Assembly (NCBI GenBank): GCA_027347685.1
Contig: DAIEQM010000015.1
Span: 1-16,366 of the forward strand
From: UBA5941 sp021824385
GTDB taxonomy: Bacteria; Patescibacteriota; Microgenomatia; UBA8517
Reading direction: 5' to 3'
Length of the DNA stretch: 16,366 bases
The translations under genes were made by a program, and so were the position numbers. This document shows, one piece after another, positions 12,115 through 16,366 of the stretch; the stretch's first letter is position 1; each line of letters opens with the position of its first letter. The notes beneath the pieces were generated by a model that was not told where the DNA came from, searched no databases, and saw only the letters and a list, made by a program, of their open reading frames with translations.

Positions 12115-12669
12115 TTACTGTTCGTGAATGACAATGGAGACTTCAGTTGGGCCCGCATATTTTATTGCAGCCCAAAAGCGAAGATGTTTATTTGCTCCGA
12201 TTTTTGCCGCTACATCGTCAGGAAGACGGCCGACATGTACTCCATCTGTCGTTTCAACCGAAACGTGTCGTGAGTTTACATCGAGTTGTACAGGCTCACC
12301 AGAACACAAGCTCGTTAAAGTTTTGGGTTGGCCCAAGTTTACCAAGTGTACGAGTCGAGTCTTTCCAGGAGTTTCCAAAAATGCTTTGAGGTTTGTTTTG
12401 CGAACCTGAGGAGTACCATCGGTGGTGCGACCAACACTACAACGTTCTATACACTTTTGAGCAAGTTTGTTTTCAGGCTCAATGGTAAGCGCTTTTTGTG
12501 CAATTTTTTGTGAAGAGAGAGAATCTCCTTTTTCAAAGTAGGCATGGGCTAATCGAAGAAGTGCACCAATATCTGTCTCGTCTGTATTTACTATTTTTTC
12601 GTTCAATTCAACAGCTTTTGACCAATCTTGGTTTAACGCAGCTTGAATAGCATCGTGGGCAAGGTCCAT
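12115..12669 (-). CDS. TPR-repeat protein, unknown function (184 aa)
   Basis: The N-terminal part (about 2-75) forms two tetratricopeptide-type repeats: ALNQDWSKAVELNEKIVNTD and LLRLAHAYFEKGDSLSSQKIAQKALTIEPE, which normally mediate protein contacts. A beta-rich C-terminal domain follows (about 95-184), with LVHLVNLGQ, VSVETTDGVHVGRLPDDVAAKI and RFWAAIKYAG. The phrase GVHVGRLP recalls small beta-barrel domains of the HIRAN kind, but this is a weak resemblance. The ATG at 12669 is chosen: longer starts at 12723 (TTG), 12696 and 12693 lie inside or upstream of the promoter's own -10 box, and the chosen start begins exactly at the first TPR helix. No signal peptide is present from this start. 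It diverges from yebC. Confidence 0.75.
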   Translation of the reverse strand: MDLAHDAIQAALNQDWSKAVELNEKIVNTDETDIGALLRLAHAYFEKGDSLSSQKIAQKALTIEPENKLAQKCIERCSVGRTTDGTPQVRKTNLKAFLETPGKTRLVHLVNLGQPKTLTSLCSGEPVQLDVNSRHVSVETTDGVHVGRLPDDVAAKIGANKHLRFWAAIKYAGPTEVSIVIHEQ

Positions 12670-12694
12670 AAATAAAAGAAAATTTCTAGACATC

Positions 12695-12745
12695 ATTACA
12701 GCAATGTCGAGGGCCTTTGTCAAGGAACTACTCTCGCGCTATAAT
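12695..12745. promoter_or_regulatory. Divergent overlapping promoters of yebC and the TPR gene
   Basis: Plus strand: TTGTCA (12717-12722), 17 bases, TATAAT (12740-12745), with the yebC ATG at 12753, so the transcript is leaderless. Minus strand: TTGACA (12723-12718), 17 bases, TGTAAT (12700-12695), with a predicted start near 12688 and the TPR ATG at 12669. The two -35 boxes share five bases, so RNA polymerase can occupy only one promoter at a time. Confidence 0.8.
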
Positions 12746-12752
12746 AGCTCAT

Positions 12753-13460
12753 ATGAGCGGACATTCTCACTGGGCAACAACACAGCGTGCCAAAGGTATC
12801 AAAGATAAAGCACGAGGAAAACTATTCAGTAAACTTTCTCGTGCAATTACTATTGCCGTGAAAGAAGGCGGAGGGCCTCTTATTGATGCAAATTATAAAC
12901 TTCGTATAGCAGTTGAAGTAGCCAGGGCTGCAAACATGCCAAAGGAGAATATTGATCGCGCAATTCACAAAGGCTCCGGAGAAGGGGAGAACTTAACTGA
13001 AGTGTTGTACGAGGGGTTTGGTCCTTCGGGAGTGGGAATTCTTATTGAAGCCACAACTGACAACAAAAATCGCACTGCACAAGTGATGAAGAATACCCTT
13101 GAAAAAGCAGGTGGAAATATGGGAGGACCAAATTCGGTGTCGTTTAACTTTGAAACCAAGGGCTTTTTGCTTGTTCAAAAGCTTCCATCAGCAGACGAAC
13201 AAATTCTTTCACTCATTGATCTTGGTATCGAGGAATTTGAAGAACATGAAACCGGACTCGATATCTATGTAGAGCCTTCAAAATTATTTTCAACCAAAGA
13301 AGCACTTACTGAAAAAGGAATGGTTGTTCAGGAGGCGCGACTCATTAAAAAACCGGTTACCTTTGTAGAGCTTTCGGAAAAGGACATGGAAAAACTTTCG
13401 AATTTAGTCGATGCTCTCGAAGAGCTTGACGATGTTGATAATGTGTTTGTGAATGCATAA
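12753..13460 (+). CDS. yebC: YebC/PmpR family DNA-binding or translation factor
   Basis: The 235-residue protein belongs to the YebC/TACO1 family, members of which have been described as transcriptional regulators and, more recently, as factors easing translation of difficult stretches such as polyproline. It begins with the hallmark MSGHSHWATTQRAKGIKDKARGKLFSKLSRAI, followed by NYKLRIAVEVARAANMPKENIDRAI, the YEGFGPSGVGILIEATTDNKNRT signature and NMGGPNSVSF. Length is near the usual 240-250. A longer frame starts at 12717, but the ATG at 12753 is right because the conserved N-terminus starts there and TATAAT stands seven bases upstream, making the mRNA leaderless. Unlike many bacteria it is not next to ruvC; a membrane-protein gene follows after 21 bases. 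Confidence 0.96.
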   Translation: MSGHSHWATTQRAKGIKDKARGKLFSKLSRAITIAVKEGGGPLIDANYKLRIAVEVARAANMPKENIDRAIHKGSGEGENLTEVLYEGFGPSGVGILIEATTDNKNRTAQVMKNTLEKAGGNMGGPNSVSFNFETKGFLLVQKLPSADEQILSLIDLGIEEFEEHETGLDIYVEPSKLFSTKEALTEKGMVVQEARLIKKPVTFVELSEKDMEKLSNLVDALEELDDVDNVFVNA

Positions 13461-13481
13461 GTTAGGGCATCTGTTACATAT

Positions 13482-14252
13482 ATGAGTAAACGTAAAAAGT
13501 TTGTTACAACAGCCGTAATATTGGCAGTTATTTTTTTCGTTACCGCTTCACAAAGTGCCATAAACCGTCTTCTTGGTATTAGTGTTATTTCAGTTCTTTC
13601 GGTCGGTTTGTTTGCTTGGTCACTTTCAGATGACATGCATAAAGATGCAACGCTTCTTGTTTTTATTCTTCCAGCACTCTTTACCTTTGGAGTTGGATCA
13701 TTTTGGTTTTTGTTGCCATCGGTCGCCGTGGCACGCATACCAGTTGTTATTATGTATGGCATTGGTATGTATGCCTTGGCACTTACAGCCAATATCATTA
13801 CCGTCTCAAAAGTTCGAACCATTGCGCTTTTGAGAGCTGCAAAAAGCGTAAGTTTTGTAATTACACTCGTAACGTCATTTTTATTATTTGATGGAATTTT
13901 TTCGCTAAAAGCAAACATCATCGTAAACATGCTGTTAAGTTTTGGAACGGTGCTACTATTATTCCTTCCTGCAATTTGGGTAACGAACTTGAGTCGCAAA
14001 TTGTCAAAAGATATCATTATCCACTCGTTAACCTATAGTTATATTATCAGCCTGTTTACGGGTATGCTGTATTTTTTGCCGGTAAGTGTGGTGGTTGCTT
14101 CAATTTTGTTAACCGTGTCTTTGTATGTAATTCTTGGCCTCGCACAAGCTCACCACGAGGGGAGACTGTTCAAGGAGACAGCTCGAGAATACCTGATTGT
14201 AGGGCTCTTAGTCTTTTTGACGATGATTTTGTCTACTTCATGGCGAGGCTAA
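13482..14252 (+). CDS. Polytopic membrane protein, unknown function (256 aa)
   Basis: I do not recognise this 256-residue protein. About seven to eight hydrophobic helices are visible: 8-24, 28-47, 58-80, 87-107, 121-140, 145-168, 184-216 (probably two), and 234-251. A basic N-terminus (MSKRKK) suggests the start is cytoplasmic. Conserved-looking polar loops include WSLSDDMHKDA and the His-rich AQAHHEGRLFKETAREYL before the last helix. It begins 21 bases after yebC without an SD and is probably its co-transcribed partner. The stop codon is inside a small palindrome (14245-14260). It is likely a lineage-specific envelope protein; no transport or enzyme motif was found. Confidence 0.75.
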   Translation: MSKRKKFVTTAVILAVIFFVTASQSAINRLLGISVISVLSVGLFAWSLSDDMHKDATLLVFILPALFTFGVGSFWFLLPSVAVARIPVVIMYGIGMYALALTANIITVSKVRTIALLRAAKSVSFVITLVTSFLLFDGIFSLKANIIVNMLLSFGTVLLLFLPAIWVTNLSRKLSKDIIIHSLTYSYIISLFTGMLYFLPVSVVVASILLTVSLYVILGLAQAHHEGRLFKETAREYLIVGLLVFLTMILSTSWRG

Positions 14253-14278
14253 TTAGCCTCAAAATATATTATTATTTT
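14245..14278 (+). terminator. Possible terminator after the yebC operon
   Basis: GAGGCT-AATT-AGCCTC (14245-14260) is a perfect palindrome containing the stop codon of the preceding gene. The bases after it are A/T-only (aaaatatattattatttt) without a pure T-run, so termination is plausible but weak. Confidence 0.4.
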
Positions 14279-14360
14279 GACTTCAAAGGAGCGGAGTGGA
14301 GGAGAGGGGTATCCCATAATTAACGTATTGTTTTCACGAATATTATAGGAATTTTCACAG

Positions 14361-14369
14361 TGTGGATAA
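14361..14369 (-). promoter_or_regulatory. Consensus DnaA box
   Basis: TGTGGATAA on the plus strand is the exact reverse complement of the DnaA box TTATCCACA. Weaker relatives in the same intergenic region are TTATCCAAA at 14917-14925 (8 of 9), TGTGGATTT at 14833-14841 and TTATTTACA at 14881-14889 (7 of 9 each). Confidence 0.45.
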
Positions 14370-14443
14370 CTTTAATTGAAGAAACAAAGGAGAGGTAATA
14401 GAAACTAAATTGAGGTTAATTAATATTAAATCTAAACCGTTTC

Positions 14444-14587
14444 AGTGGGTCGCTAACGAAGCGTACCACTCTCGTTTTGAGGACGTAATGTCTACACTTT
14501 GCAGTAGTCGCACAATAATACTTTTGCGACGTAAAGAGTGTGTCGGGGTAGAGCGTACCAGCCTCAATTTGAACTCGAATTTCTGGT
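14444..14587. ncRNA. Candidate structured RNA, unknown class
   Basis: Three hairpins occur in a row. The first is AGTGG/CCACT with an inner CGCT/AGCG (14444-14470). The second is ACACT/AGTGT with an inner GTCGCA/TGCGAC (14494-14541). The third is ACCAG/CTGGT with an inner AATTTG/CGAATT (14557-14587). The 9-mer agcgtacca occurs in both the first (14460-14468) and third elements (14552-14560). It does not match the RNase P, SRP, tmRNA or 6S signatures I know. Orientation and ends are undetermined; chance hairpins remain possible. Confidence 0.35.
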
Positions 14588-15007
14588 GTGGTTATGTATA
14601 TTTACAGAAAATATGCGTATGTGAGGTCTGCTAACCCCCGTTTTCGTTAAGCCTCAGCCTGCATGCATTTCCGAAGTCTATCCGAATCTTTGTGAAGATT
14701 TAAACCACGTGATTTTTATGTATTTGGTTGTATGACCAGTTAGTCATCTTATTGTTTATAGATGCCTTAAAAACGATTATACGAAGCCACTTATGAGCTC
14801 AATTTAGTCGACTCCATATTGGCACTAAGATATGTGGATTTTGAAGTTTTTGCAGCGTTTAAGTGTTTATTGGAATTATGTTATTTACAATACCAAGTAA
14901 AAATTAAAAAATGCTTTTATCCAAAAGTTATTTAAAAAATAGTATTTATTGAAATCTAACTTTTTTAGTTAAATATTGGAATAAATCAACTTGTGTCGCA
15001 CAATCTA

Positions 15008-15037
15008 TTGACATACTTATTGCTCCTGCTTTACAGT
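15008..15037 (+). promoter_or_regulatory. Leaderless promoter of the Xer recombinase
   Basis: A consensus TTGACA (15008-15013), an 18-base spacer and TACAGT (15032-15037). Eight bases separate the -10 box from the ATG at 15046, so the transcript is essentially leaderless. Confidence 0.65.
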
Positions 15038-15045
15038 GAATATAT

Positions 15046-16041
15046 ATGCCCCCCTCCCCTTCTCCCTCAATTGAGGTTAAAATTGCTGATTTTTTACAAT
15101 ATTTAGCTGTTTCTCGAGGCTCAAGCCCGCTTACCATCCGCAATTATAAGCATTATTTGATGCGTTTTTATGAATACGTAGCCTCAATGGTGCCAGATCC
15201 CGATGTTAGCCTCATCCAGCCTGAACTTGTACAACAATATCGTGAGTACTTAACACATTTGAGCGATCACAAAGGAGGTACGCTGAGCCGCAAAACGCAG
15301 GGATACCACGCAATTGCACTCCGATCATTTTTGAAATGGCTGCATAAGCAGGACATTGAAGTAATGGCTCCAGATAAGATTGAATTGCCAAAAATAGAAG
15401 ACCGACAAGTAAAATTCTTATCAGAAGAACAGGTGGAGCGATTATTGGCAGCCCCAACGCTCTCAAATATAGCCGGACGTCGTGACAAAGCGATTTTAGA
15501 GCTTCTTTTTTCAACCGGTTTGCGTGTCTCAGAGCTTACCCACCTCAATAAAGATAGTGTTGACTTGGAGCGACGAGAGTTTGGAGTTGTCGGAAAAGGT
15601 GGAAAAGCACGAGTTGTTTTCCTTTCAGAGCGAGCAGCGGAATGGTTGAGACAGTATCTCAGTGCTCGGCGTGATCATTACACACCGATGTTTATTCGAC
15701 ATAAGGGTAAACATGATCCAAGTGTTGACGATAATGATATGCGTTTAACCCCACGTTCAATTCAGCGAATGGTAAAAAAATACGTTAAAAAGATTAAACT
15801 TCCGGTTGAAGCAACACCTCACGTTTTACGACACAGTTTTGCGACTGATCTTTTAACCGGTGGTGCTGATCTAAGAAGTGTTCAAGAGATGCTCGGCCAT
15901 AAAAATGTTGCAACAACTCAGATATATACTCATGTGACTAATAAACATCTTCGTGAAGTTCACGAAGCATTTCATGGACTACAACGAGCGAATCAACATG
16001 AAAAAAATGAAGATAAACCTTTGACACAACCACAGGGATAG
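15046..16041 (+). CDS. Tyrosine recombinase of the XerC/XerD type
   Basis: The 331-residue protein has an N-terminal SAM-like core-binding domain (about 9-105; FLQYLAVSRGSSPLTIRNYKHYLMRF) and a C-terminal catalytic domain with the full tyrosine-recombinase set: R160 (STGLRVSEL), K184 (VVGKGGKAR), H259 and R262 (PHVLRHSFA), H285 (LGHKNVATTQ) and nucleophile Y294 (IYTHVT). Length is longer than E. coli XerC/D (about 298), mainly through an insert at about 214-234 (RHKGKHDPSVDDND) and a polar tail after 312. The close match to XerC/D motifs suggests chromosome-dimer resolution at dif, but an integrase role for a mobile element is possible. It is leaderless and is followed after 20 bases by an acidic protein gene. 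Confidence 0.92.
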   Translation: MPPSPSPSIEVKIADFLQYLAVSRGSSPLTIRNYKHYLMRFYEYVASMVPDPDVSLIQPELVQQYREYLTHLSDHKGGTLSRKTQGYHAIALRSFLKWLHKQDIEVMAPDKIELPKIEDRQVKFLSEEQVERLLAAPTLSNIAGRRDKAILELLFSTGLRVSELTHLNKDSVDLERREFGVVGKGGKARVVFLSERAAEWLRQYLSARRDHYTPMFIRHKGKHDPSVDDNDMRLTPRSIQRMVKKYVKKIKLPVEATPHVLRHSFATDLLTGGADLRSVQEMLGHKNVATTQIYTHVTNKHLREVHEAFHGLQRANQHEKNEDKPLTQPQG

Positions 16042-16061
16042 ATTACAGTTGAACTCAGCGT

Positions 16062-16366
16062 ATGTCCGAAGAGACTCCAGCACAAATGCCATTTCATGAA
16101 GAGACATCATTTGAACTCGACAGAGATCAACTTGAAAGTATTTTACTTGAGAGCCAGAATATCTCACCCTCGGAAAAAGAAAGACTCAACACCATAATTG
16201 TAGATGCAAATCTAAAAATATCTGCAGAGTTTGCAGATATTGTGCCTCCCATTCCTGACTCCGATATAGTTAAAAAATTTGTTTTTGTAGATAAAGACAC
16301 AATGAACGAGTTGGAAGATGCTTGGGATCCCACTTCAAATTTAAATTTAGAGTATTCAGATCGTGC
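16062..16366 (+). CDS. Acidic hypothetical protein, 3' end beyond the window
   Basis: An open frame starts with ATG at 16062, 20 bases after the recombinase stop, and runs without a stop to the last base (101 complete codons). The product starts MSEETPAQMPFHEETSFELD and continues with a polar, strongly acidic helix-forming stretch (DRDQLESILLESQ, SPSEKERLNTIIVDAN). A Pro-containing turn (VPPIPDSD) and KKFVFVDKDTMNELEDAWDP follow. There is no signal peptide or known motif. It has no SD or own promoter and is probably co-transcribed with the recombinase. Function unknown; truncated by the window edge. Confidence 0.7.
   Translation, partial: MSEETPAQMPFHEETSFELDRDQLESILLESQNISPSEKERLNTIIVDANLKISAEFADIVPPIPDSDIVKKFVFVDKDTMNELEDAWDPTSNLNLEYSDR

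Larger units (their letters stand above)
14253..15045. other. Long non-coding region (793 bases)
   Basis: This is the only large stretch without a convincing gene. From 14253 to 14400 there is a purine-rich patch (14286-14310) and a perfect DnaA-box 9-mer (TGTGGATAA, 14361-14369). From about 14440 to 14640 the composition is more G+C-balanced and three hairpins follow one another. From 14700 to 15000 the DNA becomes strongly AT-rich with scattered DnaA-box-like 9-mers and a small hairpin (ATGAC-CAGTTA-GTCAT, about 14734). The recombinase promoter ends the region. The possible reading frame at 14410-14634 starts with TTG and has no supporting SD or family similarity. Confidence 0.7.

Noticed and set aside
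12670..12723. Longer start (TTG 12723 or ATG 12696/12693) for the TPR gene
   Set aside because: These codons lie in the -35/-10 region of the gene's own promoter, upstream of the predicted transcription start.
14558..14590. tRNA-like T arm (GTTCAAAT on the minus strand)
   Set aside because: The flanking bases do not form a T stem and no acceptor or anticodon arms are present.
14410..14634. Possible 74-residue gene in the long intergenic region
   Set aside because: It would start with TTG, the nearest SD-like AGGAGAGG is too far away, the product has no coherent character, and the same bases form three hairpins.
14860..14886. Possible dif site next to the Xer gene (TTATGTTATTT at 14876-14886)
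   Set aside because: The right half resembles a XerD arm, but the left half does not match a XerC arm with a 6-base centre; the match is weak in AT-rich DNA.

Overview
The window looks like a piece of a Candidate Phyla Radiation (Patescibacteria, most likely Parcubacteria-type) chromosome. The grounds are a moderately AT-rich, gene-dense layout of short operons, a tRNA gene without an encoded CCA end, many genes lacking a Shine-Dalgarno (SD) site whose -10 box sits only 6-13 bases before the ATG, several short membrane or anchored proteins without recognisable families, and streamlined housekeeping proteins. TGA is used as an ordinary stop: the ATGA overlaps at 5321, 10200 and 10592 only work if TGA terminates. 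UGA-recoding CPR lineages are therefore excluded. The lineage is inferred from style, since no rRNA or marker phylogeny is available.

Left part, minus strand (1-4638). From right to left: an anchored beta-rich protein followed by an EamA/DMT exporter; a 146-residue unknown with its own promoter and terminator; a stand-alone HD alarmone-hydrolase-like protein, also with its own promoter and terminator; then rpmE (L31) - prfA (RF1) - an 84-residue membrane protein. The RF1 lacks the whole N-terminal domain. It lies in the same reading frame as L31, separated by one UAA and three codons.

Middle (4639-9600). An MBL-fold hydrolase overlaps dnaB, followed by a leaderless anchored cupredoxin and a 90-residue unknown cassette gene with strong promoter, SD and terminator. 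Next is an AT-rich 175-residue unknown gene between an intact tRNA-Leu(CAA) and a 20-bp copy of that tRNA's 3' end, which looks like a minimal or decayed integration at a tRNA. Partial tRNA copies and inverted repeats crowd around the tRNA. Leaderless efp and a PF04307-like membrane hydrolase follow.

Right part (9601-16366). A coupled operon encodes a membrane protein, a DksA/TraR zinc-finger protein, an RluA-family pseudouridine synthase and an anchored protein resembling a degenerate LytR-type protein. A TPR protein and yebC diverge from two sigma70 promoters that share -35 bases, both with exact 17-base spacers. yebC is followed by a polytopic membrane protein. A 793-base non-coding stretch holds three consecutive hairpins (a possible structured RNA) and, further right, an AT-rich segment with DnaA-box-like 9-mers. 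The window closes with a Xer tyrosine recombinase and a truncated acidic protein.

Two expression styles are visible. Housekeeping genes tend to be leaderless. A few small unknown or accessory genes (1584-2183, 2300-2740, 7218-7490) carry full promoters, leaders with SD, and their own hairpin terminators.
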